Source: Gammaproteobacteria bacterium | Lineage (GTDB): Bacteria; Pseudomonadota; Gammaproteobacteria; Steroidobacterales; XN24 | DNA length: 64,000 nt | Direction of reading: 5' to 3' | Assembly: GCA_020341735.1 (NCBI GenBank) | Contig: CP070833.1 | Location: 2,066,707 to 2,130,706, forward strand | Shown: positions 8,592-17,035 of the stretch, in pieces | Layout of the letters: every line of letters begins with the position of its first letter | Numbering within the stretch: the first letter of the stretch is position 1 | Made by a program: the position numbers and the translations under genes | The notes under the pieces: model-generated | The model's database searches: none | What the model was told of the DNA's origin: nothing | Seen by the model: only the letters and a program-made list of their open reading frames with translations

Positions 8592-9737
8592 TTAGTCGGG
8601 TGGGGGCGTGGACGCCCAGGCCACGATGGCCGCCGCCACTGCGACAAGCGCCGCCAGCATCCAGGCATAAACCGGCTCGCCGAATTCCCAGACATAACCC
8701 GCCCACAAGCTGCCAAGCGCACCACCCACGCCGAATCCGAGGCTGCTGTACAGAGCCTGACCCCGGGTCTGCAGCGTTCCACCAAAGTAGCGGTGTATCA
8801 GCACGACGGCTACCGCGTGGAAAACGCCAAAGCTCGCCATGTGCAGTGTCTGTGCCGCCAGCAGAATCGTCAATGACCCGGGAAACAAGCCGGTCATCAC
8901 CCAGCGGATACTAGTCACCGCCAACGCAGCAGTGAGAAGGCCATGTGGAGTCCAGCGATTCAGCAGGCGGGGAGTATATGCAAACACGACAATCTCGGCA
9001 GCCGTGCCCCACGCCCACATGAACCCGGCAGTCAATGAAGAGTACCCGGCGTCTCGCAGATAGATCGTAAAGAACGCCAGGTAGGGACCGAAACTCGCCT
9101 GCAGCAGAATGGCCGCCAGCAACAGGCCGGCCACTTTGCGTTTTCGCAGATGGGCAACCAGACCGGAACCGTCCGATTCATGATGCTGTGATGATGCAGG
9201 TGGTGTGAGCGCTGTCCCGGCAGCTGCCAGCACAAGTAGGCCGATTGTAACCGCGGGGAACCAGAAGATCCGTTCATCGTCGAACAGCATGCCGCCGCAG
9301 ATTACGGCCAGAATAAATCCGGCAGAACCCCACATTCGCAGCCTTCCGTAGGTTTGCGGGCGGTCTCCAAGATGGTTCATTGTGTTGGCCTCGTAAGAGG
9401 GCAACACGCCTGACCACACGGCGCCGAAGATCGCCAATGCAAACGCCAGACTCGACCACTCGGTGGAGATGGCGACGGCCACGAAGCACAATGGTGCGGT
9501 GATGGCAGCGACCCGCAGGAGCATCATCCGCCGTCCACTCACATCTGCCAGCCAGCCCCAGAGAGCAGGCGTCATGATGCGCATCGCCATCAAGATCGCC
9601 AGCAATTGGCCGATGGCTAGTGCGTCGAAACCTCGATGACGAAGATAAAGGCCGATGTACGGAGCCAGAATTCCAATGGCTGCGAAGTAGCTGGCATAAA
9701 AGAATGAGATCCGGGCGTACGGAACGCCGTGACGCAC
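8592..9737 (-). CDS. MFS transporter of the HcaT / PPP-like group
   Basis: A 381-residue protein with about twelve hydrophobic helices. The N-terminal half has the major-facilitator signature between helices 2 and 3 (W-G-W-L-A-D-x-S-G-R-R) and a R-L-R-M-W-G-S-A-G-F segment typical of the MFS_1-like group that includes the E. coli phenylpropionate transporter HcaT. Substrate cannot be predicted. The frame can start at TTG 9743 or GTG 9737; GTG is preferred because the GGG of the preceding aroC end is then at a workable distance. It sits between aroC and asd, a placement common for this protein in Gammaproteobacteria. Confidence 0.8.
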   Translation of the reverse strand: MRHGVPYARISFFYASYFAAIGILAPYIGLYLRHRGFDALAIGQLLAILMAMRIMTPALWGWLADVSGRRMMLLRVAAITAPLCFVAVAISTEWSSLAFALAIFGAVWSGVLPSYEANTMNHLGDRPQTYGRLRMWGSAGFILAVICGGMLFDDERIFWFPAVTIGLLVLAAAGTALTPPASSQHHESDGSGLVAHLRKRKVAGLLLAAILLQASFGPYLAFFTIYLRDAGYSSLTAGFMWAWGTAAEIVVFAYTPRLLNRWTPHGLLTAALAVTSIRWVMTGLFPGSLTILLAAQTLHMASFGVFHAVAVVLIHRYFGGTLQTRGQALYSSLGFGVGGALGSLWAGYVWEFGEPVYAWMLAALVAVAAAIVAWASTPPPD

Positions 9738-9743
9738 CTGCAA

Positions 9744-10835
9744 CTACCCGGGCACGACCGGAACAGAGGCGCGCACATCCGCGTTCTGGGCACGCTGTCG
9801 CAGATAGTGATCCATCAGCACGATAGCCAGCATGGCTTCGGCGATGGGCGTGGCGCGGAGACCGACACATGGATCATGACGCCCGGTCGTAACAACCTCA
9901 ACGGGCTGGCCGTCGTTATCTATTGAGCGGCAGGGAAGACGCAGACTGGAAGTGGGCTTCAGGGCGATGCTCACGCGGATGTCCTGGCCCGATGAAATGC
10001 CTCCCAGCGTCCCGCCAGCGTGATTACTGAGGAATCCCTCAGGGGTAATTTCATCGCGATGCTCGGTGCCCTTCTGCATGACCGAGTCGAAACCGTCTCC
10101 TATTTCGACGCCTTTCACCGCATTGATACCCATCATGGCGTGGGCGATGTCCGCGTCCAGCTTGTCGAAAACGGGCTCACCCAGGCCAGGCGGTACGCCG
10201 GTCGCGATCGCTACTACTCGCGCGCCGACCGAGTTGCCCTCTTTGCGCAACGCGTCCATGTAAGCCTCCAGCTCCGGTACCCGACCGGGATCCGGACAGA
10301 AAAAAGGATTGTCATCGACGCTGGCAGTATCAACCGGGTCGAGTCGTATCGGACCCAGCTGGGACAGATAACCGTAAATCCGTATGCCGGCACGTTCGCT
10401 CAAATATTTTCGTGCAATAGCCCCGGCGGCAACCCGCATAACAGTTTCTCGCGCCGACGAGCGACCGCCGCCACGGTAATCACGAAAACCATACTTGTGT
10501 GCATAAGTGTAATCAGCGTGACCCGGTCGGAACCGGGAGGCGATCTTACTGTAGTCGCGCGGTCGCTGGTCAACGTTTTCAACCAGCATCCCGATCGGCG
10601 CGCCGGTGGTCAGGCCCTCGAAAATCCCTGAGAGGATACGCACCTGATCCGGTTCGCGACGCTGACTGGTGTGCCTGGACTTTCCCGACCGGCGCCGTTC
10701 CAGGTCAGCCTGAATAACTTCCTCGTCGATCTCCATGCCGGGGGGACAACCGTCGACTATGCAGCCCAGCGCCGGTCCATGACTCTCGCCGAAGCTGGTC
10801 ACCGTAAAAACCTTTCCGATTGTGTTGCCTGACAC
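9744..10835 (-). CDS. aroC: Chorismate synthase
   Basis: A 363-residue enzyme of the shikimate pathway that converts EPSP to chorismate with reduced FMN. Signatures are visible: GESHGPALG near the N-terminus, [17 protein letters not shown], and [10 protein letters not shown] followed by [12 protein letters not shown]. The start is the GTG at 10835, which has a GGAG seven bases upstream and gives the family's N-terminus ([10 protein letters not shown]); the longer open frame upstream overlaps prmB and has no family match. It lies four bases after the prmB stop, so the pair is probably one operon. Confidence 0.95.
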   Translation of the reverse strand: MSGNTIGKVFTVTSFGESHGPALGCIVDGCPPGMEIDEEVIQADLERRRSGKSRHTSQRREPDQVRILSGIFEGLTTGAPIGMLVENVDQRPRDYSKIASRFRPGHADYTYAHKYGFRDYRGGGRSSARETVMRVAAGAIARKYLSERAGIRIYGYLSQLGPIRLDPVDTASVDDNPFFCPDPGRVPELEAYMDALRKEGNSVGARVVAIATGVPPGLGEPVFDKLDADIAHAMMGINAVKGVEIGDGFDSVMQKGTEHRDEITPEGFLSNHAGGTLGGISSGQDIRVSIALKPTSSLRLPCRSIDNDGQPVEVVTTGRHDPCVGLRATPIAEAMLAIVLMDHYLRQRAQNADVRASVPVVPG

Positions 10836-10839
10836 TTTG

Positions 10840-11784
10840 CTACTCCACGGATCCTTCAGCGTCTTCCAGACTTTCCTTTTGCAGCAAAAACACACCGGAC
10901 CCGCCGCGCGCGAATTCTAACCAGGTCAAGGGCAAATCCGGGAATGATTCGATCATCTGCTGCTTCGAATTTCCGACCTCTACGACAAGGATACCGCCTG
11001 GCTGTAATCGACTCGCCGCGCCTGCGAGAATTCGACGCACGACCGCCAAACCGCGCTCATGGGCCACCAGACCGATCGCCGGTTCATGGCTGTACTCTTG
11101 CGGGAGCGTGGTGTACTCCAGCTGGCTCACGTAAGGGGGATTGCTCACGATGATGTCGTAACGGCCCTCTTCCAGGCCGTCATAGACGTCCGCACAGATC
11201 GCTTGAACACGCCCGCCCAACCCGTGGCTCGCGATATTCTCTCTGGCGACGGCGAGAGCTTCCTCGGAGATGTCTGTCACATCGACACTGGCCTCCGGCA
11301 GATAATGGGCACATGCGATGCCTATGCATCCGCTGCCGGTGCACAGGTCCAGGACACGGTGGACGCGAGACGTTTCTATCCAGGGAGCGAAACCGGTCTC
11401 GATCAACTCTGCGATAGGTGATCTCGGAACCAGTACTCGCTCATCCACGCTGAACGACAGCCCGGCGAACCATGCCTCGCCGGTCAAATAGGCCGCAGGT
11501 TTTCGCTCTATGATTCGCCTTGTGAACAGGGCACTGACGTCCCGCTTTTCACTGCTTGTCAGGTGCGCGGAAAAAAATTCGGGCGCTATCGGCAGCCGAA
11601 GATGCAGGGCATGGGCGACCAGGTGAAGCGATTCGTCCACCGCGTTATCCGCGCCGTGTCCAAAGTGCAGGCCGGCCGCTGCAAAGCGGGTGGCGCCCCA
11701 ACGAACGAAATCGACTATCGTCTGCAGGGTCTCGCCATCCGCGTCCGAGGGCGTCTCCAGTGCCTTTTTCATCGACGGAATCAT
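10840..11784 (-). CDS. prmB: Ribosomal protein L3 N5-glutamine methyltransferase
   Basis: A 314-residue SAM-dependent methyltransferase that modifies a glutamine in ribosomal protein uL3. It shows a helical N-terminal domain, the AdoMet-binding motif [13 protein letters not shown] and the glutamine-binding motif SNPPYVS. The last defines the HemK/PrmB family; the position before aroC and the start of the protein ([17 protein letters not shown]) indicate PrmB rather than PrmC. ATG 11784 is preferred, with another ATG at 11772. The start abuts the -35 box of the divergent sco gene. Confidence 0.9.
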   Translation of the reverse strand: MIPSMKKALETPSDADGETLQTIVDFVRWGATRFAAAGLHFGHGADNAVDESLHLVAHALHLRLPIAPEFFSAHLTSSEKRDVSALFTRRIIERKPAAYLTGEAWFAGLSFSVDERVLVPRSPIAELIETGFAPWIETSRVHRVLDLCTGSGCIGIACAHYLPEASVDVTDISEEALAVARENIASHGLGGRVQAICADVYDGLEEGRYDIIVSNPPYVSQLEYTTLPQEYSHEPAIGLVAHERGLAVVRRILAGAASRLQPGGILVVEVGNSKQQMIESFPDLPLTWLEFARGGSGVFLLQKESLEDAEGSVE

Positions 11785-11786
11785 AC

Positions 11787-11815
11787 CTGACCGCCCTGGC
11801 GCCGTGTGGGATAAT
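11787..11815 (+). promoter_or_regulatory. Sigma-70 promoter for the sco gene, very short leader
   Basis: CTGACC (11787-11792) and GATAAT (11810-11815) are separated by exactly 17 bases. Only eight bases lie between the -10 hexamer and the ATG at 11824, so the predicted transcript starts at or within about two bases of the start codon. No Shine-Dalgarno sequence is visible before this ATG, which fits a leaderless message. Confidence 0.55.
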
Positions 11816-11823
11816 GAACTGCT

Positions 11824-12447
11824 ATGGGTAGCAGCGGCAAAAAGGTCCTTTTCGTCATCGTTGCGGTACTCGCCAGCGTTCTTGGTGTTGCCGTCGCGCA
11901 CTGGTCTTCGGTGCCTGATTCAACACAGCGCGCGCTGGTGCTGGAGTCCCCGAGAGCGTTGCCGGAATTCAATCTGCAGGATCATCTGGGTGGAGTATTC
12001 GATCGATCGAGCCTCAAAGGCTCATGGACCTTCATGTTTTTTGGTTTCACAAACTGTCCGGATGTGTGCCCAACGACTCTGTATACGTTGGATCAGGCCC
12101 TCGATCGAATTGACGAGAATGATCCCGGCAGCCAGCCGACGGTCGTCATGGTGTCGGTAGACCCGATCAGAGACGATGCCCAGAAGCTCGCCGGCTACCT
12201 GCCCTACTTTGATCAGAGTTTTGTCGGCGTCACCGGAGAAATGCCGGAAATCATGGGCCTGACCAGCGCAATGGGTGTGGCCTTCGCCTACACGCCGATA
12301 CCGGGTGACGACGGTGCCTACACAGTGGACCACACGGCATCGATCTTTCTGGTAGATCCCGAAGGTCGACTGGCGGCAATATTCGGAACACCTCATGAAG
12401 CTTCCGTGCTGGCGGCAGACTACCGGCGCATCGTGGACTCCAGCTGA
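11824..12447 (+). CDS. SCO1/SenC-type copper chaperone / thioredoxin-like protein
   Basis: A 207-residue membrane-anchored protein: an N-terminal hydrophobic anchor (residues 7-26), then a thioredoxin fold with the copper ligands Cys-Pro-Asp-Val-Cys in FTNCPDVCPTTL and the conserved histidine in DHTASIFLVD. SCO proteins deliver copper to the CuA centre of cytochrome c oxidase or reduce it. It overlaps by one base the next gene, a PCuAC-type copper chaperone, which strongly supports a joint copper-insertion role; no oxidase subunit is in the window. Probably translated from a leaderless message (see promoter). Confidence 0.92.
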   Translation: MGSSGKKVLFVIVAVLASVLGVAVAHWSSVPDSTQRALVLESPRALPEFNLQDHLGGVFDRSSLKGSWTFMFFGFTNCPDVCPTTLYTLDQALDRIDENDPGSQPTVVMVSVDPIRDDAQKLAGYLPYFDQSFVGVTGEMPEIMGLTSAMGVAFAYTPIPGDDGAYTVDHTASIFLVDPEGRLAAIFGTPHEASVLAADYRRIVDSS

Positions 12448-12929
12448 TGAGCGGCGCTTCCAGAGTCATTATTGTCAGCATGTTTCTGGCGGCATGTGGG
12501 CCGTCGGCCCCAGAGCCCGGGCCGATCGCCGCCGATGCCTGGATTCGGGCCGTGCCTCCGGGGTCCGGGACGACAGCGGGATACCTGACCATCTCCAACC
12601 CCAGCCATATGGACCTGGACCTTATCGAAGTGGCGTCGCCCGAGTTTGGCGCCATAGAGATGCATTCAACGTTGATGAAGGACGGGATGGCCAGGATGCG
12701 GCGGGAGTCCCGGGTCTCGATTCCCGGCGGGAGCGAAGTCGTTTTCGAACCGGGAGCCCGTCATTTGATGCTGTTCCGACCGGCTGATCCTCTGTCCGTT
12801 GGGGACAGGGTCGGGCTGACGCTGACTTTTTCTCCATCCGGGGTGGAGACCGACGGCGAACGGATTACCATCACCGCGGAAGCCGTCGTGAGACGCGGCA
12901 ACGCGGAGCAAGACAAGCATCATCACTGA
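12447..12929 (+). CDS. PCuAC-family periplasmic copper chaperone, lipoprotein
   Basis: A 160-residue protein with a lipoprotein signal ending in the lipobox LAAC (Cys17). The mature part has the PCuAC copper site: a Met-His pair (I-E-M-H-S), methionines in the next 15 residues, and H-L-M further on. It ends in three histidines, a possible extra metal site. PCuAC proteins hold Cu(I) in the periplasm and work with SCO proteins to metallate cytochrome oxidase. The start ATG overlaps the last base of the sco stop codon. Substrate follows from family and context; metal binding is not shown here. Confidence 0.88.
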   Translation: MSGASRVIIVSMFLAACGPSAPEPGPIAADAWIRAVPPGSGTTAGYLTISNPSHMDLDLIEVASPEFGAIEMHSTLMKDGMARMRRESRVSIPGGSEVVFEPGARHLMLFRPADPLSVGDRVGLTLTFSPSGVETDGERITITAEAVVRRGNAEQDKHHH

Positions 12930-12940
12930 GGGGGTTTGAC

Positions 12941-13822
12941 ATGCAACGCCTGTTCGTAGCCCTTCAGTATCTCCTGCCGCAACATGCGCTTTCCAGGTTG
13001 ATCCATCGGGCAACCAGGGTTGAGGCCGCCTGGTTCAAGAATCTGATCATCCGGCTGTTCATCCGGGGGTTCAAGGTGGACATGTCAGAGGCGCAGGACC
13101 CGGATCCCGGCAACTACAGAAGCTTCAATGAGTTCTTTACCCGCGCACTTGCGGAAGACTCCCGTCAGCTGCCCTCGAAGACGGGACTTCTGGGATGCCC
13201 TGTCGACGGCACAGTCAGCCTGAGCGGTCGAGTGCAACGGGGCACACTCATCCAGGCGAAAGACCGACGTTACAGGGCCGCCGATCTATTGGGCGATGAC
13301 AGGATGGCAAGAGAGTTCGAAGACGGGGTCTTCGTAACCATCTATCTTGCCCCTTATGACTATCACCGGATCCACATGCCTGTGGGTGGCCGGGTCCGGG
13401 AGATGCGTTACATACCGGGGCGACTATTCAGCGTAAATGCCGCTACTGTCCGCAGCGTGCCGCGTCTGTTCGCGCGCAATGAGAGAGTTGTGTGCCGTTT
13501 CGACACACAATTTGGCCAGCTGGCGATGGTTCTTGTCGGTGCGCTGAACGTCGGCAGCATCGAGACCGTCTGGGCGGGCGAGGTAGCGCCGGGACGACCG
13601 CGGGAACCATCCGCTGTTCATTATGGAGAACCCGCGATCGAGTTGCCGTTGGGTGCTGAGATGGGTCGTTTCAACATGGGATCGACGGTGATCCTGCTGT
13701 TGCCCCGCGATCGTATTGAACTCTCGAGCCACCTGAGGCCGGGGACTGTCGTCCGCATGGGCGAGGTCATCGGACGGCTGACGGACACAGCGGTCGATCA
13801 GCGGGATACGGATTCCATATAG
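12941..13822 (+). CDS. psd: Phosphatidylserine decarboxylase proenzyme
   Basis: A 293-residue inner-membrane enzyme making phosphatidylethanolamine. Self-cleavage between Gly247 and Ser248 in the motif MGSTVI would give a long beta chain and a short alpha chain with a pyruvoyl group. The charge-relay residues appear in PVDGTVS and YDYHRIHMPV. Length fits the proteobacterial class I enzyme. A good GGGGG ribosome site precedes the ATG at 12941. Its last 25 bases overlap the convergent msrC-like gene. It follows the copper genes by 11 bases, so co-transcription is possible but no functional tie is known. Confidence 0.95.
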   Translation: MQRLFVALQYLLPQHALSRLIHRATRVEAAWFKNLIIRLFIRGFKVDMSEAQDPDPGNYRSFNEFFTRALAEDSRQLPSKTGLLGCPVDGTVSLSGRVQRGTLIQAKDRRYRAADLLGDDRMAREFEDGVFVTIYLAPYDYHRIHMPVGGRVREMRYIPGRLFSVNAATVRSVPRLFARNERVVCRFDTQFGQLAMVLVGALNVGSIETVWAGEVAPGRPREPSAVHYGEPAIELPLGAEMGRFNMGSTVILLLPRDRIELSSHLRPGTVVRMGEVIGRLTDTAVDQRDTDSI

Positions 13823-14289
13823 CACCCGGCCAGCAGTTCGACGCCAGCAGCGTCTTCCAGATCAAATCGGCCTGACACCGGACTATCGAGATCCAGCACA
13901 CCGATGAGTCGGTCATGGGCGTCGATCAGAGGCACCACCAGCTCCGACCTTGAGGCGGAGTCGCAGGGGATGTGTCCGGGAAACTCATCCACGTCGTCCA
14001 CGACGATGGTTTTCCTGGCTGCCGCGGCCGAGCCGCACACGCCCTGCCCAAGGGGGATTCGGACGCAGGCCGGCTGCCCCTGGAACGGGCCGATAAGGAG
14101 TTCCTGATCCTGCAGGAAATAGATGCCTGCCCAATTGAGATTCGGTAGCTGATGGAATATCAACGCCGCCAGATTGGCGGCGTTCGCAACCGGGTCGGTT
14201 TCGCCCTCCAGCAGGGCCCGGGCCTGGCGGGCGAGCAAGTCATACATCTTCGGTTTGTCCGTAGTCTCCAGACTTTCCATCTCGAACAT
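13798..14289 (-). CDS. msrC: Free methionine-(R)-sulfoxide reductase (GAF domain)
   Basis: A 163-residue single GAF-domain protein. Three cysteines at 75, 85 and 109 have the same 10 and 24 residue spacing as the redox-active Cys84, Cys94 and Cys118 of E. coli fRMsr, in matching contexts (QPACVRIPLGQGVCG and HIPCDS), so it should reduce free methionine-R-sulfoxide using thioredoxin. The ATG at 14289 has a GGGGG ribosome site; further ATGs at 14280 and 14247 are possible. The 3' end overlaps psd by 25 bases on the opposite strand. Confidence 0.9.
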   Translation of the reverse strand: MFEMESLETTDKPKMYDLLARQARALLEGETDPVANAANLAALIFHQLPNLNWAGIYFLQDQELLIGPFQGQPACVRIPLGQGVCGSAAAARKTIVVDDVDEFPGHIPCDSASRSELVVPLIDAHDRLIGVLDLDSPVSGRFDLEDAAGVELLAGCYMESVSR

Positions 14290-14301
14290 GGCAACCCCCG
14301 T

Positions 14302-15276
14302 TCAGGCCCGCGAAAAATCGAATGTAAGCACGTCGCGGATGTCATTGATGCCGGCGAGATACATCAGCAGACGGTCGAGTCCCAGCGCAACCCCGGAGCA
14401 ATCAGGCAATCCCGCTCGAAGAGCCGCCAGCAAAGCATCGTCCCTCGGTGGCACGTGCCGATTGTCTGCGGCACGCCTCTTCAACTCATGATCGAATCGA
14501 CGACCCTGCTCATCGGCGTCAGTCAGCTCATAAAAACCGTTGGCGATCTCCATCCCGCCGAAAAATAATTCGAATCGCTCGGCAAGCGGCGGGTCTCCGG
14601 GCAGAACCCGGGCGAGAGCGGCCTGAGACGCAGGGAAGTGGTAAACGAATACAGGCTGCTCCGGGTCCAGGGCGGGCTCAACCACGGTTGCCAGCAATAG
14701 ATCCAGTAATTCATCGCGTTCCGGCGGATGTCCCGTCGGCGATACGACCCCATGACTGTCCAGTGCATTGATCAGCTCCGGGACAGCCGCCGTAAATGGG
14801 TCTACGCCGGTGATTCCTCGCATCAGATCCCGGTAGCTGGTCTTGCGGAAAGACGGCAGCGGTTTGCTGATACTGCACAAGTCGCTCGTCAGGCTTTCCA
14901 CGTCGGCCATCATGTCTTCCAGCCGCTGACCCAGGCGATACCACTCCAGCATGGTGAACTCGGGGTTGTGCTTTCGCCCTTGCTCGCCCGCCCGAAATAC
15001 GTGGCACACCTGGAAAATATCCCCTGAGCCGCCCGCCAGGAGACGCTTCATCGCAGATTCAGGTGAGGTGTGGAGAAAGTATGCTCGCCCGCCGAGCTCC
15101 GCGCTGATGTTCTCCAGGTGGGGATCGCTGGCGCCGGCCCTGGACAGCACGGGAGTGTCTACCTCCAGGATCCCTCGATCACCGAACCAGGCCCTGAGCC
15201 TGCCCAGCACTGCCGATCTCAGCCGTATCAATTCGACCGATGCGCTCGGTCTCCAGGCCGGGTCTGCGCCGTCCAT
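14302..15276 (-). CDS. epmA: EF-P lysine ligase EpmA (GenX/PoxA)
   Basis: A 324-residue class II lysyl-tRNA-synthetase paralogue lacking the anticodon-binding domain, which attaches beta-lysine to elongation factor P. The catalytic core motifs are present: VDTPVLSRAGASDPHLEN, the FRAGEQGRKHNPEFTMLEWY motif 2 region and the C-terminal GVALGLDRLLMYL motif 3. The length is that of EpmA and well short of LysS. It lies directly downstream of its substrate gene efp on the same strand with epmB divergent, so all three modification components are adjacent. Confidence 0.95.
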   Translation of the reverse strand: MDGADPAWRPSASVELIRLRSAVLGRLRAWFGDRGILEVDTPVLSRAGASDPHLENISAELGGRAYFLHTSPESAMKRLLAGGSGDIFQVCHVFRAGEQGRKHNPEFTMLEWYRLGQRLEDMMADVESLTSDLCSISKPLPSFRKTSYRDLMRGITGVDPFTAAVPELINALDSHGVVSPTGHPPERDELLDLLLATVVEPALDPEQPVFVYHFPASQAALARVLPGDPPLAERFELFFGGMEIANGFYELTDADEQGRRFDHELKRRAADNRHVPPRDDALLAALRAGLPDCSGVALGLDRLLMYLAGINDIRDVLTFDFSRA

Positions 15277-15292
15277 AACGTAAACAGGACTC

Positions 15293-15862
15293 TCAGTCCT
15301 TTACCCGCGAGACGTACTCGCCGGTCCGGGTATCAACACGAATAACCTCGCCCTCCTCTACGAAGAGCGGGACCTTCACGACTGCACCAGTCTCCAGCGT
15401 TGCGGGTTTCACGCCGCCCTGGGCGGTGTCGCCACGGACGCCCGGATCAGTCTCTACTATTTTTAGTTCGACGAAGTTCGGCGGCGTGACGGTGAGCGGC
15501 ACGTTATTCCAAAGGGTGATCTGGCAATGATCCTGCTCTTTCAGCCAGTTTTTCGCATCGACTACGGCATTGCTGTCGGCTGCGTATTGCTCGAACGTAT
15601 CCGGGACCATGAAGTGCCAGAACTCGCCGTCGGAGTACAGATATTGCATCTCTGTATCCATCACATCCGCCGCCTCAACCGACTCTCCTGATTTGTAGGT
15701 CTTGTCGACTACCCTGCCCGTTTTCAGATTACGGATTCGCACGCGATTGAATGCCTGTCCTTTCCCGGGCTTGACGAACTCATTCTCTACGATGATGAAT
15801 GGATCCCCGTCGATAAGGATTTTCAGGCCGGAACGGAACTCGTTGGTACTATAGCTCGCCAT
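15293..15862 (-). CDS. efp: Translation elongation factor P
   Basis: A 189-residue factor that relieves ribosome stalling at polyproline. The lysine modified by EpmA/EpmB is Lys34 in the motif PGKGQ. The KOW-like N-terminal domain and the two OB domains are complete. ATG 15862 is preceded by a good GGTGG site and gives the family start (MASYSTNEF). The longer open frame upstream overlaps the divergent epmB and is spurious. Only 23 bases separate the efp and epmB starts, so at least one promoter must lie inside the other gene. Confidence 0.97.
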   Translation of the reverse strand: MASYSTNEFRSGLKILIDGDPFIIVENEFVKPGKGQAFNRVRIRNLKTGRVVDKTYKSGESVEAADVMDTEMQYLYSDGEFWHFMVPDTFEQYAADSNAVVDAKNWLKEQDHCQITLWNNVPLTVTPPNFVELKIVETDPGVRGDTAQGGVKPATLETGAVVKVPLFVEEGEVIRVDTRTGEYVSRVKD

Positions 15863-15885
15863 ATTTCCACCGCCTTGACGGTCGC

Positions 15886-16971
15886 TTGATTCGAGTGGGC
15901 ACAGACAAGTCATCAATAATAACCCGCCGGACATCGGCGAGTCAGCCAGACTGGCGCGGCGAACTCTCCGCATCGGTGACCGACCCGGAGACGCTGCTGC
16001 GCCTCCTCGGTCTCGACTTGTCCCTGCTGCCCGCGGCACGTGCAGCCGCGAGAAAATTCGGATTACGCGTGCCCCGAGGCTTCATCGCAAAAATGGTATA
16101 TGGCGATCCCCAGGATCCCTTGCTACGTCAGGTCCTGCCGCTGCAAGCCGAACTCGATCAGATCGGCGGCTATAAGGAGGATCCTGTCGGAGACCAGAAC
16201 GCTGAACTCCGGCCAGGGCTATTGAGAAAATATGCCGGTCGCGCCCTCCTTATTACCAGCGGCGCCTGCGGAATCAATTGCCGCTATTGTTTCCGACGGG
16301 CTTTCCCATACGCCAGGCACTCGGCCGCGATGGGCAATTGGATGACATCGCTTGAAGCCATCAAGGCAGACCCGACGATGCGTGAGGTCATCCTCAGCGG
16401 TGGAGATCCCCTGGTGCTGCCGGACAGACGGCTTGCTGAACTGACCGGTGCACTGGCTGAAATACCCCACGTACGCAGTCTCCGCATTCACACCCGGATG
16501 CCCGTCGTGTTGCCGGCAAGAATCGATGGGGAATTCGTCAGCTGGCTCGAGTCGATCAAAGGGCCGATCACGGTAGTCGTGCACGCCAATCACCCTGCAG
16601 AAATCGACGAGACGACGGCCTCGGCGCTGCGGAAAATTCGCGCCGCGGGCTGCCATGTTCTCAATCAGTCGGTTCTTCTCCACGGCGTCAATGACGATCC
16701 GGAAACGCTGGTCTCGCTGAGCGAGGCACTGTTTGACGCTGGTACCCTGCCCTACTATCTGCACCTTCTCGACAAGGTCACCGGCGCGGCCCACTTCGAC
16801 GTGAGCGAGGACAAGGCACGCAGGCTCTTGTGGGAAGTAGCCAGACGGCTTCCCGGCTACCTGGTGCCGCGGTTGGTCAGGGAGACGGCAGGACAGCCGT
16901 TCAAGGCACTGATCTCCCCGCTGGCGCCAGATGCGGCCATTGAGGCTGAACCATTGCGCCGCCCGTTGTAG
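15886..16971 (+). CDS. epmB: EF-P (R)-beta-lysine 2,3-aminomutase EpmB
   Basis: A 361-residue radical-SAM enzyme that converts lysine to beta-lysine for EF-P modification. The [4Fe-4S] cysteines are Cys128, Cys132 and Cys135 (CGINCRYC). Other aminomutase features are SGGDPL and the PLP-region segment [17 protein letters not shown]. It starts at TTG 15886 or GTG 15895; no ATG is available near the family start. It is divergent from efp, as in E. coli, and downstream of it lies fimX in the same direction. Confidence 0.93.
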   Translation: MIRVGTDKSSIITRRTSASQPDWRGELSASVTDPETLLRLLGLDLSLLPAARAAARKFGLRVPRGFIAKMVYGDPQDPLLRQVLPLQAELDQIGGYKEDPVGDQNAELRPGLLRKYAGRALLITSGACGINCRYCFRRAFPYARHSAAMGNWMTSLEAIKADPTMREVILSGGDPLVLPDRRLAELTGALAEIPHVRSLRIHTRMPVVLPARIDGEFVSWLESIKGPITVVVHANHPAEIDETTASALRKIRAAGCHVLNQSVLLHGVNDDPETLVSLSEALFDAGTLPYYLHLLDKVTGAAHFDVSEDKARRLLWEVARRLPGYLVPRLVRETAGQPFKALISPLAPDAAIEAEPLRRPL

Positions 16972-17035
16972 AATCGCCGCGAGACTGTCAGTGGAGGCCT
17001 AGATCATCGAATCTGTCCAGCCTGTCGGCCAAGGG

